Shown here one piece after another: positions 37,330 to 53,873 of a DNA stretch of 64,000 nucleotides. The DNA lies in the NCBI GenBank assembly GCA_002256995.1, contig NCGX01000007.1, forward strand, positions 1-64,000. The letters run 5' to 3'. Position numbers and translations under genes: made by a program. Position 1 is the stretch's first letter. Every line of letters starts with the position of its first letter. The notes under the pieces are model-generated. The model was not told the origin of the DNA. It worked only from the letters and a program-made list of their open reading frames with translations, and made no database searches. This DNA is from Hydrogenophilales bacterium 16-64-40. Its GTDB lineage: Bacteria > Pseudomonadota > Gammaproteobacteria > Burkholderiales > Thiobacillaceae.

Positions 37330-37572
37330 CTATTTTAGCTGATCGGGGCGCTTCTCCGGACCGGCTTGCTGGCGAATGCCGGCCTGCTTTTGCCAGGTTT
37401 CGAGGCAATCAAGCCCGCAAAAATGATGGACGTAGTCCTGTGCATCCTTCACTTTGACGGCATCGGCGGGGATTTCCTTCAGGCAGACCTCGCAGCTGAC
37501 CACGCTGCAACTGCCTTCGTCGGAACATTGCGTCACCGGCGCGCCCTCCGGATTGTAATGCCGGGCTTTCAT
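37330..37572 (-). CDS. Small cysteine-rich protein, DUF3330-like
   Basis: An 80-residue protein beginning MKARHYNPEGAPVTQC, with seven cysteines. The central segment CEVCLKEIPADAVKVKDAQD followed by YVHHFCGLDCLETWQ matches DUF3330, a short family with a CxxC plus HFCGxxC arrangement that looks like a zinc-ribbon or treble-clef metal site. Ribosome site GAGGAGATGCCGC decides the start at 37570-37572. Relatives are often found near mercury or other metal-resistance genes; none is visible here. It lies 27 bases upstream of purL on the same strand. Confidence 0.75.
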   Translation of the reverse strand: MKARHYNPEGAPVTQCSDEGSCSVVSCEVCLKEIPADAVKVKDAQDYVHHFCGLDCLETWQKQAGIRQQAGPEKRPDQLK

Positions 37573-37653
37573 GCGGCATCTCCTCAAACCTGTGGATACG
37601 CCGTAGTGTAGGTCACCAGGCTTGCCCTGCAAGTCCTCCCGTCAGCGTGTGGA

Positions 37654-38451
37654 TCAATAGCCGGCATCGGTGATCGCCTGCTTGATGGTCTTGTAATCCG
37701 CTTCCTTGTCGATCACAAAACCGGTGACCTTGCTGTGGATGGTCTGCTGCAGTTGCTGAATGGCGGCCGGACTGAGTGCGACGGCAGCCGCCCCCAGCCT
37801 GCCCTGATCGGCTGCGTTGAGGCGGTTGGTCGCCATCAGCGTGAAATCCGGCGTGGTCGGCAGCGGATGCCATATCTCGAACGCGTCCTTTGCAACCAGT
37901 TCATTGGCGAGACTGCTGCGCAAACTGCCGGCCTCGGCAAAATCACGCTGCATGGCCAGGGCGACTTCATCCTGCGTCTTGAAATTGAGCAGCCTCAGTG
38001 AGTCGTGCTTGTTTTGCGTGAGCGTATAACGGGCCATCACATCCAGCCAGGATTCCTTCTCGGTCAGAGCCACGGTTTTGACTGCCACGCCCTTGCGGCG
38101 AACCAGCACGCCGGTGGCCTGATCGCGCACGCGGGCGACGGGCGAGAAATCGTGGTCCAGCACCAAAACCGCCACCGACGGCGGAACAAAATAGAGATCC
38201 AGTCGGCTGCTTTTCAGGGAACCCAGAACGCTCCTGATGCTGCGGAACAGGGTGAGCTTGGGGGTGGCTCCGATGACGGAACCCAGCGCCTGCGCGAAAG
38301 GCATCGCATAGGCGCGGAAATCCCCCATCAAAATATCGGCTTTTCCGGTGCCCGGATAAATCCCGATCCGCAGATCGCGCCCGGCGGCATTCGCCACCAG
38401 CGGTAACGCGGGAAGCATGGTCAGGCCCGCCAGAAAGCTCCGTCTACGCAT
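37654..38451 (-). CDS. PhnD/phosphonate-type periplasmic binding protein, orphan
   Basis: A 265-residue protein starting MRRRSFLAGLTMLPALPLVANA, which reads as a Tat-like signal (RRRSFLAG) with cleavage near ANA. The mature part has the PhnD-family look: LRIGIYPGTGKADILMGDFR, a central strand-helix pattern, KDAFEIWHPLPTTPDF and the C-terminal DYKTIKQAITDAGY. No ABC permease or ATPase gene is adjacent, so it may feed a distant transporter or act as a sensor part. It diverges from the NAD(P)HX repair gene. Ligand unknown. Confidence 0.75.
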   Translation of the reverse strand: MRRRSFLAGLTMLPALPLVANAAGRDLRIGIYPGTGKADILMGDFRAYAMPFAQALGSVIGATPKLTLFRSIRSVLGSLKSSRLDLYFVPPSVAVLVLDHDFSPVARVRDQATGVLVRRKGVAVKTVALTEKESWLDVMARYTLTQNKHDSLRLLNFKTQDEVALAMQRDFAEAGSLRSSLANELVAKDAFEIWHPLPTTPDFTLMATNRLNAADQGRLGAAAVALSPAAIQQLQQTIHSKVTGFVIDKEADYKTIKQAITDAGY

Positions 38452-38673
38452 TTCAACCTCCTCCTATTTTTAATCGCCGGATGCCCGGTGACCCCTTAAC
38501 GGCAATCAGATGGCCGCGCTTAATACTGTTGGCGCTGATTATTTTCTACCGTGCCCGGTCAATCGCGCGGCGCCGGCCATGGGATTAAGATGTCAGTCCA
38601 AAGCCGCCCCGACTGGATACCTCTTCACATGGCACACCCCGGACGCCCCGTTCATTCAGACCCTTACGCGCCC

Positions 38674-40089
38674 ATGCCGATCGCGCCCCGCGCCATCGTC
38701 TCGCCGCCGCTGTTCATGGCCGCCGGCTGTCGGGCGATCGACCGGGATTGGGCGGACGCTCACCCCGCCACCTCGCTGATGGAACGGGCGGGCATGGCTG
38801 CCGCCGAACTGGCCGGCACGCTGGCCAGCGAATCGGGCGAATCCATCCTCATCCTGGCCGGGCCCGGCAACAACGGCGGCGACGCGCTGGTCGCCGCGCG
38901 ACGGCTCGCGACACAAGGATTCCGGCTGATCGTCGTCAGCCGCGCCGACCCCGCCCGTCTGCCGCCGGATGCCGCGCGCGCCTGGGCGGCCTGGCGTGAA
39001 AGCGGCGGCACGGTCCTCGCGGACATCCCGCCATCGCGGCGATACAGCCTGGTCATCGACGGCCTATTCGGCGTGGGGCTGCAACGCGACCTCGGCGGCG
39101 AGGACGCGCGCTGGATCGAAGCGGTGAATGGCCTGGGCTGCCCGAAACTTGCGCTCGACGTGCCGAGCGGGCTCGACAGCGACAGCGGGCGGGTCCGCGG
39201 CTGCGCGCTGCGCGCCGACCACACCCTCACCTTTCTCGGACTCAAGCCCGGCCTGTTCACCGCCGACGGCCCCGATTACGCCGGCCAACTGCACCTCGAC
39301 ACGCTCGGCATCGATGCGGCCGCCCTGCCTGCCGTGCCGGGCATTGCGCTGACGCAGCTGGAAAGCCGCCATCGCCTGCCCGCGCGCCGCCAGAACAGTC
39401 ATAAGGGCCTGTTCGGTCATGTCGGCATCATCGGCGGCGCCGGTGGCATGGTCGGCGCCTGCCTGATCGCCGGGCGCGCCGCGCTGCAGCAGGGCGCAGG
39501 CAGCGTCACCCTGGGCGTGCTGGACGAGCGTGTCGTGGTCGATTACCTGGAGCCGCGGCTGATGTTCGCCGTGGCGGAAAGCCTGGTGGAGGGTAATCCG
39601 GACGTGCTGGCGATCGGCCCTGGCCTGGGCCAGCATCCGCGCGCGCATGCGCTGCTGGGAACCGCCCTCGCCGCGACCTGCCCGCTGGTGCTGGACGCCG
39701 ATGCGCTGAACCTGCTGGCGGGCCACCCCGAGCTGGCCCGACTGGCTGCCCGCCGCAGCGCCCCCACCCTGCTCACCCCGCACCCCGGCGAAGCTGCGCG
39801 CCTGCTCGGCAGGCGAGTTGCGGATGTCCAGGCGGACCGCGTCGGGGCCGCCCGCAACCTGAGCGCGCACTACCGGGCGCACGTCGCGCTGAAAGGGGCG
39901 GGTACCGTCATCGCCCATCCCGATAGCCGCTACGCCATCAACACCACGGGCGGCCCCTGGCTTGCCCAGGCCGGTTCGGGCGACCGCCTCACCGGCATGG
40001 TGACCGCGCTGCTGGGTCAGGGGATGGCAGCGGCCGATGCGCTGGAAGCCGCAGTCTGGCTGCATGGCCGCGCCCAGCTAACAACCTGA
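38674..40089 (+). CDS. nnrD: Bifunctional NAD(P)H-hydrate epimerase/dehydratase, short C terminus
   Basis: Repairs hydrated NAD(P)H. The N-terminal epimerase domain (about 1-200) has LAGPGNNGGDALVAARRL and LALDVPSGLDSDSGRV; the C-terminal dehydratase domain (about 225-471) has HKGLFGHVGIIGGAGGMVGA, LTPHPGEAARLLGR and a glycine motif QAGSGDRLTGMVTALLGQGM. The product ends at WLHGRAQLTT, roughly 30 residues before the usual family end, and neither other frame restores it. The start is uncertain: ATG 38674 gives MPIAPRAIVSPPLFM, but 38629 or 38716 are possible and none has a good ribosome site. It may be fully active, as the missing part lies after the active-site glycine motif. Confidence 0.85.
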   Translation: MPIAPRAIVSPPLFMAAGCRAIDRDWADAHPATSLMERAGMAAAELAGTLASESGESILILAGPGNNGGDALVAARRLATQGFRLIVVSRADPARLPPDAARAWAAWRESGGTVLADIPPSRRYSLVIDGLFGVGLQRDLGGEDARWIEAVNGLGCPKLALDVPSGLDSDSGRVRGCALRADHTLTFLGLKPGLFTADGPDYAGQLHLDTLGIDAAALPAVPGIALTQLESRHRLPARRQNSHKGLFGHVGIIGGAGGMVGACLIAGRAALQQGAGSVTLGVLDERVVVDYLEPRLMFAVAESLVEGNPDVLAIGPGLGQHPRAHALLGTALAATCPLVLDADALNLLAGHPELARLAARRSAPTLLTPHPGEAARLLGRRVADVQADRVGAARNLSAHYRAHVALKGAGTVIAHPDSRYAINTTGGPWLAQAGSGDRLTGMVTALLGQGMAAADALEAAVWLHGRAQLTT

Positions 40090-40147
40090 GCCGCAGCCCA
40101 GGCCACGCACGTTAAAGTACGCCCGCACCTGTCCGATAAACAAGCCT

Positions 40148-40159
40148 TATAAGCTTATA
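40148..40159. other. 12-base palindrome upstream of the GGDEF-EAL gene
   Basis: TATAAGCTTATA is a perfect AT-rich palindrome 33 bases before the start codon, standing out in a GC-rich sequence. It could contain the -10 region or an operator. The 100-base gap otherwise shows no terminator. Confidence 0.25.
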
Positions 40160-40191
40160 CAAACAACATAAACGGGGCGATTACAGAAAAG

Positions 40192-42183
40192 ATGATGTCG
40201 CACACGCAACACCGTGGGATGGGTGTCCGCATCGGGCTCGGCTTCCTCATCGTGCTCGTCCTGATGGCCGCGCTCAGCGCGAGCGGCCTACGTTATGTGG
40301 CCGAGGCCAACCAGCGCCTGAAGGACATCGCCCAGATCAACAACGTCAAGACCGTGCTTGCCACTGAAATGCACAGCGCGTTGCGCGAGCGCGCGCTCTC
40401 CATGCACGCCCTGCCCATCCTCGCCGACCCGTTCGACAAGGATGAGGAGATTCAGCGCTTCAATGCTCAAGGCGCCATTTACATCCGGGCGCGGAGTCAA
40501 CTCGAGCGTATGCCGCTCAACCCGCTGGAAAGCGAGATCCTCGGCCACATCCGTGAGCTCACCAGCGAGGCCCAACCCGAGGTGCAAAAGGTCGTGGAGA
40601 TGTCCACCTTCATCGACGACCAGACAGCAATATTCGACCAGATACGCAGCGTCGCCATGCCAAGGCAGCGCGCCATCGCCATCCATGTCAGCAACCTGCT
40701 CGACCTGCAGCGCCAGCAAACAGCCACTGCGGTGCGCAATGCAGAAATCTCGTATGCGCGCGTGCGCAACCTGACGCTGGGGCTGGGCACGGCGGCGCTG
40801 CTGATCGGGATCCTGATTGCCGGTTTCGTCAGCCGGCGCGCAACCCATCAGGCCAGACAACTCGCTGCCCAGGCGATGTATGACCCGCTGACCGGTTTGG
40901 CCAACCGCTCGCTGCTGCATGACCGGCTCGAGCATGAGATCGAACGGTCCAAGCGCGCCCACACCTCGTTCGGGGTGGTGCTGATGGACCTGGACCGCTT
41001 CAAGGAAGTCAACGACACCCTGGGCCATGAGGTGGGCGACAAGCTGCTGCGGGAAGTCGGGCGCCGCTTCAAGGAGGCGGTACGCGCCGAAGACACGGTG
41101 GCGCGGCTGGGCGGCGACGAGTATGTCGTGCTGGTGCATGACCTGGATCGCAAAGGCATCCCGGCCATCGCGAACAAGCTGCTCGCCGCCCTGGACAAGC
41201 CCTTCCACTGGCAGAACCAGGGCATCGACCTCGGCGCAAGCCTGGGGGTGTCGCTCTATCCTTCCCAGTGCCGCGACGCCAGCGAGCTGCTTCGTTGCGC
41301 CGACATCGCGATGTATGTGGCGAAACGCGCAGGCAAGGGCTATGCGGTGTATGCCCCGGATCAGGTACACACCAACCGCCACGATCTCTCGCTCAAGAGC
41401 GAGTTGCGCGCCGCCATCCAGGCGGACCAGCTGTGCCTCTACTACCAGCCGCAAATCGACCATCACAGCCAGCGCGTGATCGGCGTCGAGGCACTAGTTC
41501 GCTGGAACCATCCGCAGCGCGGCTTCCTCGCGCCCGACCAGTTCATCCCCCTGGCGGAAGATGCGGGGCTGATCGGCCCCCTCACCCATTGGGTGCTGAG
41601 GACCGCGCTGGCGCAACTGGTGATCCTGCAGCGGCAGGCTCACGTCCTGACCATGGCAGTCAACCTCTCCGCGCGCAACCTGCACGACATGGAACTGCCC
41701 GCCAGCATTTCCGCCCTGCTTGCCGAGAGTGGCGTCGCCCCACAAGACCTCATCCTCGAAATCACCGAGAGCGCGGTCATGGCCAACCCCAGCGACGGCC
41801 TCGCCATCCTCACCGAACTCGACCGCATGGGGGTGACGCTCTCGATCGATGATTTCGGCACCGGCTATTCGTCGCTTGCCTATCTCAAGGGGCTGCCGGT
41901 AGACGAACTGAAAATCGACAAATCCTTTGTGATGGACATGGTGGAAAACGAAAACGATGCGGTGATCGTGCGCTCCACCATCGATCTCGCCCACAACCTG
42001 GGACTCAAGGTGATCGCCGAAGGCGTGGAAACCCGGGACGCCTGGCACATCCTCGGCATGCTCGGCTGCGATTGCTCGCAGGGCTACTTCATGGGCAGGC
42101 CGATGCCGGCGGAAAAGCTGGAGGCATGGCTGCGGGAATCGGCGTGGTCAAACGTTCCGGCCGTCGCATTGTCCGCGCCGTAA
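40192..42183 (+). CDS. Membrane GGDEF-EAL protein with four-helix-bundle sensor
   Basis: A cyclic-di-GMP enzyme of 663 residues. One membrane helix (about 12-32), a periplasmic four-helix-bundle domain (about 35-190) and a second helix (LGLGTAALLIGILIAGFVS) precede the GGDEF domain. There the active site is GGDEY, with an intact inhibitory site RAED five residues before it, so cyclase activity is plausible. The EAL domain has EALVRW, VNLSARNL, EITESAVM, DDFGTGYSSL and LKIDKSFVMD, all compatible with phosphodiesterase activity. The N terminus (MGVRIGLGF...) resembles the chemoreceptor at 1-1143. Start 40192 or 40195 (ATGATG). A paralogue of the gene at 53874-55985. Confidence 0.92.
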   Translation: MMSHTQHRGMGVRIGLGFLIVLVLMAALSASGLRYVAEANQRLKDIAQINNVKTVLATEMHSALRERALSMHALPILADPFDKDEEIQRFNAQGAIYIRARSQLERMPLNPLESEILGHIRELTSEAQPEVQKVVEMSTFIDDQTAIFDQIRSVAMPRQRAIAIHVSNLLDLQRQQTATAVRNAEISYARVRNLTLGLGTAALLIGILIAGFVSRRATHQARQLAAQAMYDPLTGLANRSLLHDRLEHEIERSKRAHTSFGVVLMDLDRFKEVNDTLGHEVGDKLLREVGRRFKEAVRAEDTVARLGGDEYVVLVHDLDRKGIPAIANKLLAALDKPFHWQNQGIDLGASLGVSLYPSQCRDASELLRCADIAMYVAKRAGKGYAVYAPDQVHTNRHDLSLKSELRAAIQADQLCLYYQPQIDHHSQRVIGVEALVRWNHPQRGFLAPDQFIPLAEDAGLIGPLTHWVLRTALAQLVILQRQAHVLTMAVNLSARNLHDMELPASISALLAESGVAPQDLILEITESAVMANPSDGLAILTELDRMGVTLSIDDFGTGYSSLAYLKGLPVDELKIDKSFVMDMVENENDAVIVRSTIDLAHNLGLKVIAEGVETRDAWHILGMLGCDCSQGYFMGRPMPAEKLEAWLRESAWSNVPAVALSAP

Positions 42184-42231
42184 AGGTCGACAAATAGTAC
42201 GGCGTTCGCAACCTTTCCCCTCACCCGGGAT

Positions 42232-43101
42232 TCAGCAAACATTTTTTTTCAGGTACGCCGCGAAGTCTTCGCTGACTTCGCTGTGCTTGAGCGCGTATTC
42301 GACGGTGGCCTGCAGATAGCCCAGCTTGCTGCCGCAGTCGTAGCGGGTGCCGTCGAAGTCATAGGCCAGCACCTGCTGTTCTTTCAGCAAGGCGGCGATG
42401 GCGTCGGTCAGCTGCAATTCGCCGCCGGCGCCGGGCTTGAGGTGCTGGATGTGGTGGAAGATCCGCGGGGTGAGTATGTAGCGACCGACCACACCGAGGT
42501 TGGACGGTGCGTCCTCGGGTTTCGGTTTTTCGACGATGGCGTTCACCCGCGACACACGATCCGCCATGGGGCTGGCGTCGACAATGCCGTAGGACGCGGT
42601 TTCCGACGGTGCCACCTGCTGCACCCCGAGCACCGAACACTGGTAATACTCGTATAGATCGACCATCTGCTTCATCGCCGCCGGACTGCCGTCGATCAGG
42701 TCGTCGGCGAGGATGACGGCGAAGGGTTCGTTGCCGATCACCGGCTGCGCGCACAACACGGCATGGCCGAGCCCCAGCGCTTCGGCCTGGCGGATGTAGA
42801 TGAAATTGACGCCGGCCGGGCGGATCGACTGCACCAGTTCCAGATCGCGATCCTTGCCGCGCGCGGCCAGTTCGGTTTCCAGTTCATAAGCCTTGTCGAA
42901 GTGGTCCTCCACAGTGCGCTTGGTGCGGCTGCTGATGAAGATCATGTCGGTGATGCCGGCTTCCATGGCCTCTTCAACTGCGTACTGGATCAGCGGCTTG
43001 TCGACAATGGGCAGCATTTCCTTCGGGCTGGCCTTGGTGGCCGGCAGAAAGCGGGTGCCAAGGCCGGCAACCGGAAATACGGCTTTCCTTACTTTTTGCA
43101 T
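42232..43101 (-). CDS. galU: UTP-glucose-1-phosphate uridylyltransferase
   Basis: Makes UDP-glucose for envelope polysaccharides and trehalose or galactose metabolism. It has 289 residues. The nucleotide-binding start [20 protein letters not shown] is followed by [41 protein letters not shown] and the sugar-binding [13 protein letters not shown]. The 3' end includes a run of eight A residues (AAA AAA AAT encoding KKN), a possible slippage point four codons from the stop. It lies 25 bases downstream of ligA on the same strand, so it may be the last gene of the pyrG-to-ligA set. Confidence 0.95.
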   Translation of the reverse strand: MQKVRKAVFPVAGLGTRFLPATKASPKEMLPIVDKPLIQYAVEEAMEAGITDMIFISSRTKRTVEDHFDKAYELETELAARGKDRDLELVQSIRPAGVNFIYIRQAEALGLGHAVLCAQPVIGNEPFAVILADDLIDGSPAAMKQMVDLYEYYQCSVLGVQQVAPSETASYGIVDASPMADRVSRVNAIVEKPKPEDAPSNLGVVGRYILTPRIFHHIQHLKPGAGGELQLTDAIAALLKEQQVLAYDFDGTRYDCGSKLGYLQATVEYALKHSEVSEDFAAYLKKNVC

Positions 43102-43126
43102 GTATTTTCCCTATCAGTCATTGGGT

Positions 43127-50572
<7,446 letters not shown>

Positions 50573-50594
50573 CTACTTCATCCCCGGTGACGGC

Positions 50595-52940
50595 TCAATG
50601 ACGCAGCAGACGCCGCCAGGTCGCCACCACCGTGTCCGGATTCAGCGAAATCGAGCCGATCCCCTGTGCCACCAGCCATTCCGCCAGATCGGGGTGGTCG
50701 CTCGGCCCCTGGCCGCAGATGCCGATGTATTTGCCGTGCCGGTTGCAGGCGGCGATGGCTTCCGCCAGCAGTTTCTTCACCGCCGGGTTGCGCTCGTCGA
50801 AGCCTTCGGCCACCAGGCCGGAGTCGCGGTCGATGCCCAACGTGAGCTGGGTGAGGTCGTTGCTGCCGATGGAAAAGCCGTCAACGTGCTGCAAAAAGTC
50901 GTCCGCCAGCAGCACGTTGGAGGGAATTTCGCACATCATGATCAGGCGCAAATCGTGCTCGCCGCGCTTGAGACCGTTTGCTTCCAGCAATTTTACCACC
51001 GTCGCGCATTCCTCCACCGTGCGCACAAAGGGGATCATCACTTCGACGTTGGAAAACCCCAGCGTCTCGCGCACCTGCTTCAGTGCCCGGCACTCCAGCT
51101 CGAACGCCGGGCGGAACAGCGCCGACACATAGCGCGCCGCGCCGCGCAGCCCCAGCATGGGGTTTTCCTCCTTCGGCTCGTAGCGCTCGCCGCCCACCAG
51201 GTTGGCGTATTCGTTGGACTTGAAGTCGGACAGCCGCACGATCACCGGCTGCGGCCAGAACGCGGCCGCCAGCGTGGCGATGCCCTCGGCCAACTTGTCG
51301 ACATAGAACGACACCGGGTCGGCATAGCCCGCGGTGCGCGCATCGATCTCGTCGCGCAGTTCAGGTGATTGGCCGGCATAGTCGAGCAGCGCCAGCGGAT
51401 GCACGCCGATCATGCGCGCGATGATGAACTCCAGACGCGCCAGGCCGACGCCGTGATTGGGGATCTGGGCGAACTCGAAGGCGCGTTCGGGATTGCCGAC
51501 GTTCATCATCAACTTCACCGGCGGCTCGGCCAGGGTCTCGCTCGCCAGGGTCTCCACCGAGAACCGCAGCTTGCCCGCATAGACGAAGCCGGTGTCGCCC
51601 TCGGCGCACGACACCGTCACCGTTTCGCCGTCCTTCAGCACCGTGGTGGCCTCGCCGGTGCCCACCACCGCGGGAATGCCCAGTTCGCGCGCCACGATCG
51701 CGGCATGGCAGGTGCGCCCGCCGCGGTTGGTGACGATCGCCGCCGCGCGTTTCATTACCGGCTCCCAGTCGGGGTCGGTCATGTCGGTGACCAGGATGTC
51801 GCCCGGCTGCACCCGGTTCATCTCGGCCGGGCTGGCGATCTGCCGCACAACGCCGGCGCCGATTTTCTGGCCGATGGCGCGGCCGCTGATACGCACCTCG
51901 CCGGGCGCTTCCAGCGTATAGCGTTCGCTGACGCCGTTGGCGCGCGCCTTCACCGTTTCCGGGCGCGCCTGCACGATGAAGAGTTCGCCGGTTTCGCCGT
52001 CCTTCGCCCACTCGACGTCCATCGGGCGCTGATAGTGCGCCTCGATCGCCATGGCCTGGCGCGCCAGTTCCAGTACCTCGGCGTCGGTCAGCGAATACTG
52101 GCGCCGCAGGTCCGCCGGCGTGTCCTCGATCACGGTCTCGCCGCCGCGCCACACCATGCGGGTCGCCTTCTCGCCGAGTTCGCGCCGCACCACGGCGGGA
52201 AAGCCTTCGGCCAGCTTCGGCTTGTGCACATAGAACTCGTCCGGGTTGACCGAGCCCTGCACCACGGTTTCGCCGAGGCCATAGGCGGCGGTGATGAACA
52301 CCACGTCGCGAAATCCGGATTCGGTGTCCAGGGTGAACAGCACGCCGGAACACGCGATGTCGGCGCGCACCATGCGCTGCACGCCGGCCGACAGCGCGAC
52401 GTCGGCATGCGCAAAGCCGTGGTGCACGCGGTAGGCAATGGCGCGATCGTTGTAGAGCGAAGCAAAGACTTTTCTCACATACAGCAGCAAGTCATCGGCG
52501 CCGCGCACGTGCAGATAGGTTTCCTGCTGGCCGGCAAACGAGGCGTCGGGCAGGTCCTCGGCGGTGGCCGACGAGCGCACCGCCACCGACACGTTGTCGC
52601 CGAGCGCGGCATAGGCGGTGCGCAGGCCCGATTCCAGGTCAGACGGCAAGGCGGCCGCCTCCACCCAGCCGCGGATCTCCGCCCCCGCCGCGGCCAGCGC
52701 CGTCACGTCCGCCACGTCGAGCGCCGTCAGCCGCGCATCGATGCGCGCACGCAAATCGTTGTGATCGAGAAAATCCCAGAACGCCTGCGAAGTGGTGGCG
52801 AAGCCGCCCGGCACCTTCACCCCCGCGCCGGACAGATTGGCGATCATCTCGCCCAGCGACGCGTTCTTGCCGCCCACGCGCGGCACATCCGCCATCGACA
52901 GGCTGTCCAGCGGAACGATATAGTCAGTTGAAGTCGGCAT
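50595..52940 (-). CDS. ppsA: Phosphoenolpyruvate synthase
   Basis: Converts pyruvate and ATP to PEP, AMP and phosphate; essential for making sugars from pyruvate. It has 781 residues. The N-terminal ATP-grasp domain ([31 protein letters not shown]) is followed by the phosphohistidine domain with [18 protein letters not shown] (catalytic H412, regulatory T410 two residues before) and the PEP-binding domain ([23 protein letters not shown]). Ribosome site AAGGTGGATT precedes the ATG. The start is only 10 bases from the start of divergent ppsR, whose product controls this enzyme by phosphorylating the threonine next to the catalytic histidine. Confidence 0.96.
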   Translation of the reverse strand: MPTSTDYIVPLDSLSMADVPRVGGKNASLGEMIANLSGAGVKVPGGFATTSQAFWDFLDHNDLRARIDARLTALDVADVTALAAAGAEIRGWVEAAALPSDLESGLRTAYAALGDNVSVAVRSSATAEDLPDASFAGQQETYLHVRGADDLLLYVRKVFASLYNDRAIAYRVHHGFAHADVALSAGVQRMVRADIACSGVLFTLDTESGFRDVVFITAAYGLGETVVQGSVNPDEFYVHKPKLAEGFPAVVRRELGEKATRMVWRGGETVIEDTPADLRRQYSLTDAEVLELARQAMAIEAHYQRPMDVEWAKDGETGELFIVQARPETVKARANGVSERYTLEAPGEVRISGRAIGQKIGAGVVRQIASPAEMNRVQPGDILVTDMTDPDWEPVMKRAAAIVTNRGGRTCHAAIVARELGIPAVVGTGEATTVLKDGETVTVSCAEGDTGFVYAGKLRFSVETLASETLAEPPVKLMMNVGNPERAFEFAQIPNHGVGLARLEFIIARMIGVHPLALLDYAGQSPELRDEIDARTAGYADPVSFYVDKLAEGIATLAAAFWPQPVIVRLSDFKSNEYANLVGGERYEPKEENPMLGLRGAARYVSALFRPAFELECRALKQVRETLGFSNVEVMIPFVRTVEECATVVKLLEANGLKRGEHDLRLIMMCEIPSNVLLADDFLQHVDGFSIGSNDLTQLTLGIDRDSGLVAEGFDERNPAVKKLLAEAIAACNRHGKYIGICGQGPSDHPDLAEWLVAQGIGSISLNPDTVVATWRRLLRH

Positions 52941-52950
52941 AATCCACCTT

Positions 52951-53730
52951 ATGAAAAACCACAGCGTTTTCTGCGTATCCGATCACACCGGCGTCACCGT
53001 CGAAGCGGTGGCAAAGAGCGTGCTCGCGCAGTTCCCTGCGCTTGAGTTTAGCCTGATTGCACTGCCTTTCATTGACAGCCTTGAAAAGGCGCAGGCTGCT
53101 GCGGCGCGGATTGCCGCCTCTTCCGACGCCCTGGTGTTTTCCACCCTGACCGACCCGGCCCTGCGCGCCGTCCTGCGTGACAGCCGCGTCAGCGTGTTCG
53201 ACGTCTTCGACCTCATCGCCCCTGCGGTGGAACATGCCTTGGGGCAGGCCGCCACCCCCAGCGGCGGGCGCACCCACGGCATGGCCAACAACTACGAATC
53301 GCGCATCGACGCGGTGAATTTCAGCCTGGCGCTGGACGACGGCCTGCAGCCGCAGCGGCTCGACCAGGCCGACCTGATCCTGGTCGGCGTCTCGCGCGTC
53401 GGCAAAACCCCCAGCGCGCTCTACCTCGCCCTGCAATACGGCCTGCGTGTCGCCAACTACCCGCTCACGCCGGACGACCTCGAGCAGGACAGCCTGCCCG
53501 ACGTTCTGCTCGCCAACCTGCCGCGCCTGCGCGCCCTGACCCTGTCGGCCGAACGCCTCGCCGCGATCCGCCAGGCGCGCTACCCCGACAGCCGCTATGC
53601 CAGCCTGCAGCAATGCCGCAGCGAACTCGCCGCCGCCGAGCGGCTGTTCATACGCCATGCCCTGCCCGTCCTCGACACCACCCGCATGTCGGTGGAGGAA
53701 ATCGCGGCGCGCCTGCGAAACCCGCCCTGA
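52951..53730 (+). CDS. ppsR: PEP synthase regulatory protein (kinase and pyrophosphorylase)
   Basis: A bifunctional DUF299-family regulator that inactivates PpsA by ADP-dependent threonine phosphorylation and reactivates it by Pi-dependent dephosphorylation. It has 259 residues, somewhat shorter than the 277 of E. coli. It begins [20 protein letters not shown] and has the P-loop [23 protein letters not shown] 52951 is the only start in the open frame (an in-frame stop lies at 52921-52923), yet no ribosome site is present upstream (ATAATCCACCTT), so translation may be leaderless or weak. It is divergent from its target gene ppsA. Confidence 0.93.
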   Translation: MKNHSVFCVSDHTGVTVEAVAKSVLAQFPALEFSLIALPFIDSLEKAQAAAARIAASSDALVFSTLTDPALRAVLRDSRVSVFDVFDLIAPAVEHALGQAATPSGGRTHGMANNYESRIDAVNFSLALDDGLQPQRLDQADLILVGVSRVGKTPSALYLALQYGLRVANYPLTPDDLEQDSLPDVLLANLPRLRALTLSAERLAAIRQARYPDSRYASLQQCRSELAAAERLFIRHALPVLDTTRMSVEEIAARLRNPP

Positions 53731-53873
53731 ACCTTGCCCCGAGTCGTCGTTTGTTGAGCCCCCCTATTTTTTAACGGATAAATGCCGTTGATGACATCAA
53801 GGGGAAGACAGGCCGGTTTGCCTGCACCTGGCGATGCAGCATTCGATCAACTCATGCTGCGTGGCACGCCCGA

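Noticed and set aside
37654..38451. PhnD-like gene as part of a phosphonate uptake operon
   Set aside because: No permease, ATPase or C-P lyase genes are present on either side.
42232..42260. A-run at the galU 3' end as a programmed frameshift
   Set aside because: It encodes KKN four codons from a normal stop and the protein has the usual length, so no functional shift is indicated.
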